A stretch of 64,000 bases of DNA from Pseudocercospora fijiensis CIRAD86 (GCF_000340215.1 NW_006921533.1:6882500-6946499), one strand, 5' to 3'; shown: positions 1 through 11,542, numbered from the stretch's first letter. Made by a program: numbers and translations. The notes: generated from the letters alone by a model not told the origin.

Positions 1-3000
1 GTATATAAGCGAGTCCGGCTTAGCTCCTTATCTACTAGGACGGTATATAATCTTAAAATTAAACCTACTAAAGAATTTACTCTAGCGAGCTTAGCGGCGA
101 TTAAGTTGTTTAGTAGATATATAGAACTATAGATTGCGGTAATCGGTAATAACTCGAATAGGCTCCTCGTTAGAGTAGTAACCTTCTAATTTAGGTCTCT
201 ATAATTTAAAGGCTTTAATAATAGCGAGAAGCTTTTTATCGTAGATCTCGTAGTTATATTTAGCGGGCGTTATCTTCTTCGAGAAGTAAGTAACGGGTTT
301 CTATACGCTATCGGTATATAGTTAAGATATAATACCGGTAGTAATATAATTAGAAGCGTCGGTCTCGATTATTACGGATAGGTTTAGGTTATAATAAGCT
401 AATACCGGCGTAGAGACGAATATAGCTTTAAGTCGTTCGAAGGAGTCTTAGTAGGCTATCGTCTATACGAAGGGCGTATCTTTATATATTAGTAGGACTA
501 TAGGCTTAATAATATATACGAAGTCGCAAATAAAGCGTCGATAGAAGTTTACGAAGCCGAGAAAGGACTATATATCTTTAATATTAGTAGGAATAGGCTA
601 GTCGCGTACGGCTTCGATCTTCTTATTATCTATATAGATACTATTAGTACTAATAACGAGGCCTAGGTACTTAACTATTATTACTTTAAACTCTAACTTT
701 AATATATCGGCTCGTAGGCCGGCTTTAAGGAGTACGTCTATTACTTAGCGAACGTAATAGCGATATTCTTCGATTAAATTAGAGTAGATAAGTATATTAT
801 CTAGATACGTAGTATAGAATATATTAAGGAAGGGTCGGAGAGCGTTATTAATATATTACTAAAAGGTTAATAGCGCGTTATAGAGCCTAAATAGTATAAC
901 CTTATATTCGAAGAGACTATAACGGGTACGGAAGGCTATTTTCTACTCGTAGCCTAGTTCGATACAAAGTTAATTAAAGGCCGAGATAATATCGAGTTTA
1001 GTATATATAACTACTTTACTTAATCGATCGAGTGTCTCTTAAATAAAAGGGATAGGGTATCTATTCTTTACTATAATCTCGTTTAGCTTGCGATAGTCTA
1101 CGTAGAACCGTAAGCCTCTACTAGGTTTCTTAACGAATAGTACTAGCGAAGAGCACTATAAGGTTAATACTTAAATAAAGCCCTTATCGAGGTTGTCCTT
1201 TAAATAGTTATATAGGACCTCTAATTCCTCGTACGATATACCGTAGAGCGGGCTATACGTCGTTTCCTTACCTTTAATAATATCGATACGATAGTTCTAT
1301 CTAGGTCGGTACGGTAGTAACTTCTTCGTATCCTTCTACGAGAACAATATTAGCCTACCGTAATAGTGCTAAGGGACTTTGTCGGCCGGGTTAATATACT
1401 TCTTCTTAGCTATCTCTTTTTCTATATCCCGTAACGATACGGTAAATACAAATAACTCCTTCTTCTTTGTTTACTAGTCGAAGACCTATACGCTTACTAG
1501 AGCTATAGTTATACTAGCAATATAGATAAGCGGTAGTAATAAGCGTTTCCGTACTAGTCGAGGTAGCGGAATTAGCGGAGGTAAGAGCGGAGATAAGAAC
1601 TAAGTTAATACCGATCGGCGCGTAGGACAATCGCGCTACGCGTAGTACTTTCGTATCGAGTCGATAAGCTTTACCGTATCGATATCGTCCGATAGGTTAT
1701 AAGCTAGTTATTATTAATAGTACTACGTTACTACGGGTTCGGCGTAAGCTAGCGTATCGTTATCTTTACGGTCGGATAAGCTATAGGCGCGAACGATAGT
1801 ATACGAGTCGTTATAATATTCCTTATAGTAATCGGAGTTAAACTATACTTAGTTAAGCTTCTAGTCGATACGAGGGTTATATTTATTAAGCTACGGACGG
1901 CCGAGGATAATAGGATAATATCCTAATATAGTAAGGTAGAAGGCCCTATATTCGATATAGCTATTAATATTAATAGTCGCTCTAGTATACTAAGTAACGT
2001 CTACTACGAAACTACCGTCGAAAGTAGTTAATCTACGTAGCTCCTTTAGGCTATAGATAGGAAGCTAGTATTAGTACGCGTAATATAAGTTAATAAAAGA
2101 TAAACTAGTACAACCGCAATCGACTATTGCTAATAATTAATATTCGGTATTCTACCCTACGTCTAATATACTAGACTAAGGTTTATTATAAGCTATTAAA
2201 GTATAATATAAGACGAGATATTAATTATCGCCCTCGGATATAATACTTCCTAATAATACTAATAAACTAATCTATAAATCTTTCTACTATCGATATTTCC
2301 TTCTATAATAGTAGCCTAGGTTCTTTAGTAATAACGGTATAGGTAACTCTATCGGTATAGGCTCTTAAACGCGACTTTATCTAAGAGCTATACTTTTCTC
2401 TCCTTATCGCTACTATAAGCGTCTTTATTATCGGTAGAAGGTAGATCGGCTAGAGCGGCGGCGGCGGTACTAAAGGCGGAGATATTAGTATTTAGGCGAT
2501 TACTACGGCCTTAAGCGCGGCGGATAAGCTCTAGATAGGTAGTATCGGAGTAGACGTAATTGCTACCGTAGAAGCGATATAGTCCTTCGCGGCGGCGACG
2601 ATCTCTCTCTTTAAGCGTTATATAGCGACGATTACCCTAACCCTAACCCTAACCCTAACCCTAACCCTAAGTAGCGGAGAGGTCTATAGCGTCTAGGTTA
2701 CGGACAGTCGTAGTCGTAGTAGTAGTAGTGCCGTTACTATTCGCCGAGGTAAACTATTCTTAGTTATTACGTAGAATAGTATATCCTTATAGAGGGTGTC
2801 CGTTACTAGAGCCGCTAGCGTTATTACTATAGCTACGGCTAGTATTAGGGCCTTAGTTAGCGGTACTACTAGATCCTAGCTTAGTATTATTACGATTGCT
2901 TTCTATATAGTACTAACGGAGCCGGTTGTCGATAATAGTTAGTCGGCGATAGAGTAACGAAAAGTTAGTAGGCTTATTATATATATTGCTAAGCGCTACC

Positions 3001-4320
3001 TTTAATTTAGAAGACAAGCTACGCTTAAGGGCGTTAACTTAAGCTCGGCCTTTGTAACTAAGTAAGGCGTTAAGTCGATTAAACTCTACGAGATAGTAAG
3101 TAAATTCCTTATTCTTCTACTTTAAGTTGTCTATCTTATAGCTAGTAGTAGCGACCTCGTTAGGGTTACCGAAGGCGTTAACTAGTAGGTTACGGAAGTC
3201 GTTAAGGTCGTTAAAGTCTATAATTACGCCGTATTCGTTATAACGGATATATAGTTAGACTATAGAACAGGCCTTACCGGTAGTACGACTATACGTATAT
3301 ATTAGTCGGTCCTATAGCGTTAGAAAGCGATTATTATTAATTGTTAACTTAATCGTAAGCTTAGTAAGGAAGGGTTTTAGCTTTTTACGGTCTCTATCGT
3401 ATTTCTCGGGGTCTAGATACTTCTCGCTCTTACTATATCTAGTATAGTTATTATTATCGTCGATACTACGGTTAAATCGAGAACGTCGGAGAGGCTTAGG
3501 TTAGTCGCAAAAGGTAAAGGGGTCGAGAGGTCGACGGAATAGAGGTCGGCTATTATCTAATATAGGTCCTCGACCGATTAGATTACGTAATAAAGACGCT
3601 TCGGCGTCGCGACGAGCGCGAGCGGCTTATTTACTAGCTCGTCGGGCGATATCTTCTACGGAAGACTATTATTATTATAGGCGAGCGACCTACTAAGCTA
3701 GGTTATTACGCTACTATTACGCAATAACTAAGGAGTTACGTACTAAATCGGCGGCTCGACGCTAGTATTCTACTTTAGTCTAAGCCTATACTAGCTTACT
3801 ATTAAGATAAGTGTTAGTCTTATAATAAGCTTATTATACCTATTCTAGTGTCTCTGCCTCTTACTAGTATTGCTAACGAAGTGTAGCTACTAACTAATAT
3901 AGCTTAGTTATACGCTAGAAGATATATTTAGCGGCCTTCTACTCGTTTACCCTATTAAAGAACTAATAGAAGTCTTAAAGGCTACTAGGTAGCAGCTATC
4001 GTAGTACGCTATCGATGTCGGCGAGACTAGGTCGTAGACCTTGCGGTAGTTGTAATAGTTCTAGTATACCGTTTAACGGGGCCCTAGCTATTCCTACGTA
4101 GTTAGGCATATTCGTATATTCCGAGCCGCTACCGCGATCGGTAGGCGGTCTTAAAGGATCTATAGCGAATCGGCGGTATTACTACGATCGGGTAGCTTAC
4201 TATGCCTAATATAGATTAGTATATAGGTCTATTAGCACTGTCGTATAATAGGGAGCGTAGAAGGGCGATAGCGATCGCCGGCGGCGTAATTCCTTATATA
4301 GGCGTACGCGATAGCACCTA
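1..4320 (-). mobile_element. RIP-degraded Ty3/Gypsy retrotransposon (Gag-PR-RT-RNase H), truncated by the window edge
   Basis: Read on the minus strand, Gypsy domains appear in the usual order from right to left. A retrotransposon Gag core lies at about 2930-3130 (LVEFNRLNALLSYKG-like). A degraded zinc knuckle is near 2290-2335. A retropepsin-like VDCG active site is at about 2100-2130. The reverse transcriptase FVKK...[13 protein letters not shown] block is at about 1075-1150, and its catalytic motif at 781-807 reads YLDNILIYS, the second Asp changed to Asn. An RNase H tail (IIYRPS..GAKPDSL) lies at about 20-80. Integrase would lie left of the window. CpA/TpG are nearly absent and many TAG stops stand where Gln or Trp codons are expected, the RIP pattern, so the copy is dead. 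Left LTR not visible; right end approximate. Confidence 0.85.
2635..2670. repeat. Interstitial telomere-type array, six CCCTAA units
   Basis: Six perfect CCCTAA copies (TTAGGG on the minus, element-coding strand) lie inside the Gag part of the minus-strand Gypsy relic. They are flanked by RIP-degraded coding-like DNA on both sides, so this is not a chromosome end. Confidence 0.95.
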
Positions 4321-4390
4321 CGACGTTATCGTAGGTAATAAAGGAACTCGTTATTCTATTAAGATATTAATTAAATAGCTATCTAAATTA

Positions 4391-5150
4391 ATAACGAGTT
4401 AAAGAAGAAAGAGAGAGAGGCTCTCTCGCGGAAGAGGCTTTTATCTACTTAGCGGATGCCTTAGGCATTAAGTTACATAACCTTTAGTTACGTAACCTCG
4501 AATTGTATATACAAGTCGCTAAGATCGTAACACTCTACTATAGAAGGTAGCTCTACTATAGAAGGTAGCTCTACTATAGAAGGTAGAAACAGCTTACTTA
4601 GTAAGGGCAAATCGTCTAGTAAGGACGATAGTAACGGCTATTAATGCCTTAATACCTCGTCGTTATTGTATTAATTACTTTTGCTAGCGTCCTTTAGTAA
4701 AGATAGCGGCAATCGACTACTCTCGAGTTAACTAGCTTTAAGTAGTATAGATTATAGAAGGTCTATATCGCATAGGCCTTAGAAGAAGTCCTCGTCGCTT
4801 ATATAAGGCGCATTATTATCGGTAAGGTTAGAGAGGTTTATATCGGCGTCGTTGTTACTATCTATAACGACTAGAGTAAAGTTAACGTTATTAATAATAT
4901 TATGCTTGTTAACTAGACCGTAGACAGGTAGTGCGGTGCTATTAATAATAATAAATAGCCGTTACGGCAGAGCCTCTTCCGAAGCGACTAAGGGTGCTAA
5001 TAAGGGTAGAGTTAGTAGTACTAGCGGTTGTTTAAAGACAGGTCGTTGCAACGGCCTATCGTTAACTAAGCGCTACTTAGCTTTACGGCGAGGTGTTAGT
5101 TTAGCGTATAGAGTACCCTTCTCGAGCTATTATTATATATAAAGATCTAT
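4391..5150. other. RIP-degraded spacer, no gene recognised
   Basis: CpA/TpG-poor DNA like its surroundings. A short open frame at 4936-5142 has no recognisable domain and is probably chance in TA-rich sequence. The stretch may include the 5' end or LTR of the Gypsy element to the left, but I could not define a terminal repeat. Confidence 0.5.
4533..4586. repeat. Three perfect 18-bp tandem repeats
   Basis: The unit ctctactatagaaggtag occurs three times head to tail without mismatch at 4533-4550, 4551-4568 and 4569-4586. Perfect copies inside heavily mutated DNA suggest late expansion. Confidence 0.95.
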
Positions 5151-8100
5151 TACTAATTAAGCTATTTCCGAGTAGTAAGTAACCTACTATAGAAGGGCCT
5201 CGTACTACTAATTATTATTAAGATTAGGCTTAGAAGATTAAGCGTTATAGAAGCAGAAGAACGTCTATACAAGCCCTTCTTATATAGAGTAGAAGTATTC
5301 TTTAACTATACGGAGCTTATAGATACTAGGCGGCTTATTAAGGTCTACAACCTGTCTAGTAGACTAATTACTATCGTTAAGGATTAGCTTAGTATTATAC
5401 TAGTCTAGGTAGACGAGGTTGCTATTAGGTCCTTAGAAGCGACTAATATAGTGCCTATAGCGTATACGTATAAGCTAACTCGTACTATTAAGGTAGAAGC
5501 GCTAGATGTACTTGCAAGGTAGGTAATAGCTATACTAGAAGTAGTAGAAGCATTTAGTGCACTCGTTAGGGTGCTTAGTAGGTAGATATATACGCTATAT
5601 AGGCTTGTTGTTATTATAGTCCTTACGTACCTGCTATAACTCGTCGGCTATCTTCTTCTATATAGAAAGAGGTAGATTCTTAAAGGATGAATAGTGCTTA
5701 TCTTGCTATAGCGGAAGCTAACCCTAGTAGTCGATTTCGCCGTTTTAACGTACGCGCTCGTATATATAGGTGTCTAGCTGTATTAGGTGCATTACTAGGC
5801 CTAATAATAGTTAGTATAGGCCTCTTTATTAATAGAAATAGTATAGAAGGAATATAATTAATAAATGTTGAAGGTAGTATAGGAGTAGCCGGAGGCCGTT
5901 CTAGTAAATTCGCACTGTTTTAAGAAATGTAGAAGAGGACTTCTTTTATATAAAATTCCGATAGTACTATAAGAAGGGGACAAATACGCACCTCGCAAGC
6001 TCTATTTGCGTATCTAACGCTTGTCTCGGCGCTTTAAGTATATATAATATCCCTCTAGTAGTAAGGTTGTCCGAACTGCTATTAAAAGCGGGTCTCCGAG
6101 CCGTGCCTAAGTTAACTAGCGATCGCTCGTAGAAGCCGGCTAGTTGTTACGTAGGTATACCGCCTTCTTAATAGCCTTCTTCGAGTCTAGTTTATTAAGT
6201 GCCTTCTTAATAAAGTAACTATACTCTTCTTAGCTTCGAGCAATAAATATAGTATAAGATATAGCCTTAAAAGCGACTAGATACTTCTTAAAGTAGCGTT
6301 CGAAGGTCTTAATAACGTAGCGTTAGTAAAGCCGCTATTTAATCTAGCAATCGCTTAGTGCTTGTTTAATCGCTTGCTATTTACTAGCAGAGTCGTCTGT
6401 AATAGACTAAAGAGGTATCTATTAAGACTGCTCTTTATAGACATTGTCGGAAGCCTTACTTAGGTGTATTAGCTATAGAAAGTAGTAGATTAAGCTATTG
6501 TTGTTATATAAGTACTGCTTGCGTTAGAAGTCCGTTTTAGCTATAAAACGGAGCGTTCTTATTACCTTCTTAATTAAGTGCGCTTGCTTATAGGATAATA
6601 AGAAGTAACTAGCCGGAAGCTACTCGAGATACTAATTGCGAGTAATTACGAACACACACTACAAACAATAGCTAGAGAGGGTTGTTTGTGTTAAAGGTTA
6701 AGTCGAGCAAGAACAAGCCGCTATAGTTGCGAAGAAGCTAAAGTTGCTAGTTAGAAGCCTAAACTAGACCGGATTAATACGAGCTCTTCTTATCGCTAGT
6801 TAAGTAGATTATCTATACCTAACCGGTTAGATTATTAGTATAGAGGCTGAATTTGGCGTTCAAGTATTCTAGAGCCTATTATAGCTGTCGTAAAGTAGAC
6901 TCGTCGGCGCTAGACCTACGTTTGTCGCTTATTCGAGTAATTGCGGCCTTGTTAGTATTTCTAACCCGATTACGTATAATCCGCACTATACCTACGTCTC
7001 GCTAGGTTGTCGCTTATTTAGGCCTTCTTATCTTATAGACTAATTTAGCAACACTCGCTAAGCCTAGAGATAGGTCAATATTAGCGTATAAGCCGCTAAG
7101 AACGCACTTACCTACTCGAAATCCGAGGATTTCCTTCTAAATAGCCTTTACGCCGTTATTAACTAAGATACTATCTATAAACTTAAGAGAGTGCGAATAG
7201 CACTTATTTAGCGGCAGAAGGATAATATATAATAGCCTTAGTACCGTTACATCCGTAGGTAAGCCTTCTAGTACCGTATTGTCGAGAAATACGCCTAAAT
7301 TATAGTTTTAATCCTTCTCGTAGAACTCGAGAATAGTTAACTTCGTAGGGCAATCGTACGCCCTTTACGCGATACGCTTCTACTAACGATACCTCGCTTT
7401 CTTTAAAGACTTCTTTATAGCGACAATATTACTCTTAGCGATAACATTACTTTTAGCGCGTTTAGCGCGGCCGCTATTTATAAAGCGCTTATAAAGACGA
7501 TACTCGAATTTAACCCTTCAAAACAGCTACTTTGCTAGATCTACGGATAGCTTCTTCGGACGGCTCTTAATCTACTAAATATTAGTAGTAAACGGTCGAT
7601 ATTCGTCGTATTCGAAGCCGCTTATTCGTACGCCTAGCTAATTACGCACTCGACGACCGCCTTTAAGGACAATATTATTAACTTCTACGCAATATTCGCG
7701 GTCTCGAGGGTAGAAGAATTAGCGCCTTTAGTAATATATATTAGGTAGAAACGGGCTCTTAAACTAATAACAACTATATACTTAGCGATTATCGATTACG
7801 AGACGACAACAATATACTTACTAGCCGCTTATACTCTAGCTTACTAAGTAACGCGTTAATATCTTTAGGCGCTAAATAAGCCCTATAATTACTATATATT
7901 AGAAGCGATAGCGACAGCGACAGCGACAGCGATAGTAAGGTTAAACTAGGCGGTATATAACGCGCAAAAAGAGATAGATTAGGTCGATAATAAGAGGCGG
8001 AAACAGGCTCTAGATAAGGCCTAGTAGACCCTCGTTCTACTTAGCAAACAACTCCTTATTTATAGGCCTATACTATAATACCAAGGCTTTAAATAGGACC

Positions 8101-8280
8101 GCTATATGCCTTATAACTAACCCTAGAAGTAGATAGGCGGGCGTAGTAAACCTATCTATAGTAGCGGATCGATACTCTTACATTTTTAGTTAGTATATAT
8201 AGACCTCTTATCTTAAGACTTAAGAGGTAGTAGGTAGCGCTTCGCAAATCTAATACTATTATTATAATCTGTCGGTTAGG
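5151..8280 (-). mobile_element. Unrecognised RIP-degraded element with a long stop-riddled reading frame
   Basis: CpA/TpG are almost absent. On the minus strand around 7750-6900 one frame stays protein-like over several hundred codons if TAG stops are read as lost Gln/Trp. It contains phrases such as GGRRVRN.LGVRISGFEYDEYRPF, LTILEFYEKD.NYNLGVFLDN and KFIDSILVNNGVKAIWKEILGFRVGK. I do not recognise a DDE transposase, reverse transcriptase or integrase motif. It may be a transposon accessory ORF or an unfamiliar transposase. A small GCGACA microsatellite lies at about 7911-7935. The right border with normal-composition DNA is sharp, at about 8270-8290. Confidence 0.55.
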
Positions 8281-8446
8281 ATACATTTATCCCTTTTCTT
8301 AAGAGAAAAATGGCAAATGCTAATAATTCCAAGAATGTTGGAAGAAAGTGGCGTGAAAAAAAGAAAAAAAAAAATCTTATTAGGCAAATTCCAATCGCTG
8401 CCGGAGCAGCCACATTTTTATCAATGGACTTTTTACCTCCCTCCCT

Positions 8447-8710
8447 CTACCGGCATATAATAATAGTCCCCATTCCCCCACACATGGAACAATCAATGGT
8501 AATCCTCCCTCTTCCGTTACAGGGGCGACAATTTCGATCCGAACAACAGGAGAGTTGGAGTGTCCCTTTGCCGTTGCAGGAGGGACAGACTTGTCTATAA
8601 TAAGTATGTGGGTTAGGATGATGAAATAGATGGGTGGAGGGAGGGGAGATGCTTGGATGGAGAGATGTATCTTCCCGCTTTGGTTTGGGAGGGGGGTTGG
8701 TCATGCTCAT
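8447..8710 (-). CDS. Small protein with DnaJ-type CXXCXGXG zinc-finger motifs
   Basis: An 87-residue frame starting MSMTNPPPKPK has a Pro/Ser/His-rich N-terminal half. Three CXXCXGXG-like motifs follow in the second half: CPSCNGKG, CRPCNGRG and CSMCGGMG. These resemble the cysteine-rich repeats of DnaJ/Hsp40, but there is no J-domain. Small stand-alone proteins of this kind occur in filamentous fungi; their role is not known to me. The gene sits at the very edge of the gene island, next to RIP-degraded DNA and a poly-G run, so it could also be a fragment of a longer gene or have a missed intron. The periodic cysteines make a chance frame unlikely. Confidence 0.5.
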   Translation of the reverse strand: MSMTNPPPKPKREDTSLHPSISPPSTHLFHHPNPHTYYRQVCPSCNGKGTLQLSCCSDRNCRPCNGRGRITIDCSMCGGMGTIIICR

Positions 8711-8751
8711 TCACATCCCTGGGATACGTATTTTTGAGTGATGGGGTTGAT

Positions 8752-8765
8752 GGGGGGGGGGGGGG
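8752..8765. repeat. Poly-G tract beside the assembly gap
   Basis: A run of 14 G lies about 110 bp before the N gap, in a G-rich stretch. Such tracts often cause sequencing drop-out and may relate to the gap. Confidence 0.9.
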
Positions 8766-8877
8766 TTGTTTTTGGGTTCGTGATAGATGTGGTTGCAGTT
8801 TGCGGTTGGAATGATAGGTATCAGTCATTCCGTCGTGTTGTGTTTTGTATTTACTTATACGTCTATCCCTTCAATCA

Positions 8878-8977
8878 NNNNNNNNNNNNNNNNNNNNNNN
8901 NNNNNNNNNNNNNNNNNNNNNNNNNNNNNNNNNNNNNNNNNNNNNNNNNNNNNNNNNNNNNNNNNNNNNNNNNNNNN
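8878..8977. other. Assembly gap (100 N)
   Basis: Exactly 100 N, the usual placeholder for a scaffold join of unknown size. It cuts the 3' end of the carbamoylase-racemase gene. Confidence 0.99.
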
Positions 8978-10801
8978 ACCCTTTCTTACTAGTCTTCCCA
9001 CCCATCCTCACAATGCCCACCAAATGCTGAACACCAGCCACAACACCATCAACCACCTGCACACCTTCCTCCACGACAGCTTCCTCAACAGCACTCTTCA
9101 TATCCGTCATCCCCGCGCACCCCAACGTCAAAACCTCTGCACCTTGCCCCACCAACTTCCTCGCAACTTTCCTCATAACATCCACAACTTGCCTCCTCGG
9201 CAATCTCTCCAGATCCAGCACTCCAAGATCACAGCTCTCAATCCCAGCACAAATTCCCTCCATGCCATACACCTTCACAGAATCCTGATGCATGACTTTC
9301 GATCTTTGAGACGTCGCCACGATCCCAAACCTCGCGCCTAAAGTTCGTGCGGCGAGGAGTGAAGCTTCCATGATTCCTATGACTGGGATTTCGAATTCTT
9401 CGCGCAGCATTGGGATGAGAGGATGGTTGGAATAGCATGCTACTAGGATTGCGTCGTAGGATTCTTGTTTTTGGATTGGGAGTAATGCTCGGGCACAGGC
9501 TGCTGCGGAAAGGACGGAGTCGAAGAGTCCTTCTATCGCTGTTGGGGCGATGTTGGAGGGTCCTGTGAAGCCGATGACGGAGACGTCTGGGGCTAGGGTT
9601 GAGAAGAGGGATTTTAGGCAGGAGTCGGTCATGGATTGGGTGGCGTTGGGGTTGCAGAGGAGGATGCGGATTTTCTTGTCTTGAGATGGTCGGGTTGGGA
9701 GGTTCGAGGTACCGTTCGTCGTGGTGGTGTTAGTGCCATGTGTCTCCGCTAGTCGAGGTGGTTCCATCACGCCTGTCTGCTCGACGATTCGTGTATAGTG
9801 CTCGATTCGACGATGTCTTCCGAAGTCAAAGGTCCTCGTCTTACCTTGTCTGCAGGCATCCAAATCACAGTCTGCCACAATCACTTCGTCTTCCTTAGTC
9901 TTCGTTTCTGCTAGGATCTTTCCTTCTGGGTCAATGATCAAACTCGATCCAATGAGATTGTACTTTCCATCATCCATTCCGCATCTTGCTGCGCAAACAC
10001 TGAATGTGGCATTCATGTAGCTGTTACCCTGCATGGTCAGCTTATGTTGAAAGATGGCGTCTTCCTCTGCTTTGGCAGGGTCCTGGTTCAGATCTGCTCC
10101 CCACAGGTGAGGAGCAAATCCAGGAGTATTGTAGCCGCACAGCACCATTTCTACACCTTGCAGTCCATAGCATCTCCAAGCCTCGCCCCATCTTCTATCA
10201 TTGCATATCATCATGCCAAGTATGGGCTCTGTGTTTTCGGCGAGATCAGGCACTCGGAAGGCTTTGAAGCCTAGGTCACCAGGCTTGAAGTAGCGCTTCT
10301 CGAGCTGGTTCGTGGCATTCGGATGCTCGAACGGCTCGACATCGCCCGGAAGGTGGACTTTTCTGTATTTGGACAGGATGTCGCCTGTCTTGGCATGGAA
10401 GTATATGCATGTATTGAAGGTGTCGCCATTGTCGCAGGCCTCTGCAAATCCAACTGAGACATCTACACTCAGGTCTTTGGCTCGGTCGAACAGCGGCGCG
10501 GTGTGCGGTGCAGTCCTGATGTCAGCATGCTCGAAAAAAGAATCGAGTTCTGTTTGGTCGTCGATCAGGTGGCGCGGGAAGAAGGTTGTGAAGGCTGTCG
10601 GGAATGAGAAGCTACCCAGCTGGGGTGGGGTGGCGATTTGCGATGGCTGATTTTACCTGTTTCGGGGAAGAGCACGAGTTGTGCACCTTGTGAAGCGGCA
10701 GTTTCGAGCAGGTCCAGCATGCGCTGCAGCGTGTGTGCCCGCAGCGAGGTCCTGTGCACGGCTCCGATCTGAGCGGCGGCCACTCGAATTCGTCTCGTCA
10801 T
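8978..10801 (-). CDS. N-carbamoyl-D-amino-acid amidohydrolase fused to hydantoin racemase (3' end lost in gap)
   Basis: Two exons: 10801-10657 and 10594 to the gap. The intron 10595-10656 (62 bp, GT-AG) restores LFPETAFTTFFPRHL. Residues 1 to about 325 form a nitrilase-superfamily domain with the catalytic triad E47 (LFPE), K127 (KYRKVHLPG) and C179 (GMMICNDRRW). The ICNDRRW...GLQGVE context is that of D-carbamoylases, which hydrolyse N-carbamoyl-D-amino acids to amino acid, CO2 and ammonia. A Thr/Asn/Pro-rich linker of about 30 residues follows. The rest is an Asp/Glu/hydantoin racemase domain starting IRILLCNPNATQSM, with both expected cysteines (VACYSNHP and LTLGCAGMTD). About 587 codons are visible and the stop lies in or beyond the 100-N gap. 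It diverges from the Zn2Cys6 gene across a 1.2-kb promoter. Predicted cytosolic: no signal peptide seen. The domain calls are firm; substrate range is inferred. Confidence 0.88.
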
Positions 10802-11125
10802 GGCCGCGGCGTTGCGGTGGTGAGGTGACTCGTGAGGGGTGATCTTTCAGCCTGATCTCTCCAGTGGTGCAATCGGCGGGTGCAAAGCGGGTGGTGAAAG
10901 GAGGGGAGGAGCAGCAGAAGTTATTGACATTGACGATCTGGCGGTCGTCCCCCTTTGCATTGGCTCCTCGGCCAGCTCTGGCTGAGGTCCGCCTACTGCG
11001 GCGTGTTGCGTCGGCCGTGATGATCAAGCTGCTGTTTCGAGGCATGGGAGGAGTCCAGCGCTGTTGGTCGCCGCGACGGAGGTAGCCGGGCCGGCGGCGC
11101 ACTGCTAAGCTGATGAAGAAAGTTC

Positions 11126-11142
11126 CTTATCGTGCATTATCA
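11126..11142 (-). promoter_or_regulatory. Two GATA-factor motifs on the minus strand
   Basis: CTTATC at 11126-11131 (GATAAG on the minus strand) and TTATCA at 11137-11142 (TGATAA) both fit HGATAR, the binding consensus of AreA/NIT2-type nitrogen regulators. They lie about 330 bp upstream of the carbamoylase-racemase start. Motif match only. Confidence 0.4.
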
Positions 11143-11419
11143 TCTGTACCGGCCAACCTGGACGTCGCAGGCCGGGATACGACGCAGGGCTGGGTTGGAG
11201 TCATCAGGCACAATTGCGGCTTGGCAGTATTGGAGTTGGTGAGTGCGCACTTGCTGGAGAAGATGATGGTATGGAGTCGCTGGGGTGGTAAGGCGATACT
11301 GGAGTCTGGCGATTGCAGGTCCACGACGGATTGAGTAATGGCAACGTAGGCTTCGTGCATGATTCGCTCGCTATGCAGATCGGAAGTCGGCCGATATGCA
11401 AGAGCCACGAGGGCTCCAC

Positions 11420-11430
11420 GATAAGATAAG
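11420..11430 (+). promoter_or_regulatory. Overlapping double GATAAG (candidate AreA site)
   Basis: GATAAGATAAG gives two overlapping GATAAG motifs five bases apart. It lies almost midway between the two divergent start codons (about 620 bp and 605 bp). Paired GATA sites are preferred by fungal nitrogen regulators, so nitrogen-catabolite control of both genes is plausible but inferred. Confidence 0.5.
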
Positions 11431-11542
11431 ACGGCTAGCGGCATGCCGGATGAGGTAAAGCTACGAGAATAGGCAGGAGCTAGGTCGCATGGCATGGCAT
11501 GCTGGAGAAGAGTGCAGGTGCAGTGCTCAGTTGTGGAAGGGG

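Noticed and set aside
2635..2670. CCCTAA array as a chromosome end
   Set aside because: Only six units, with transposon sequence continuing on both sides and in one Gypsy reading direction.
4533..4586. CRISPR-like array
   Set aside because: Repeats are directly adjacent with no spacers, and the genome is eukaryotic.
10565..11102. Minus-strand ORFs of 78 and 149 codons near the carbamoylase start
   Set aside because: The first is exon 1 of the carbamoylase gene reading into its intron; the second is an alternative-frame shadow plus promoter DNA.
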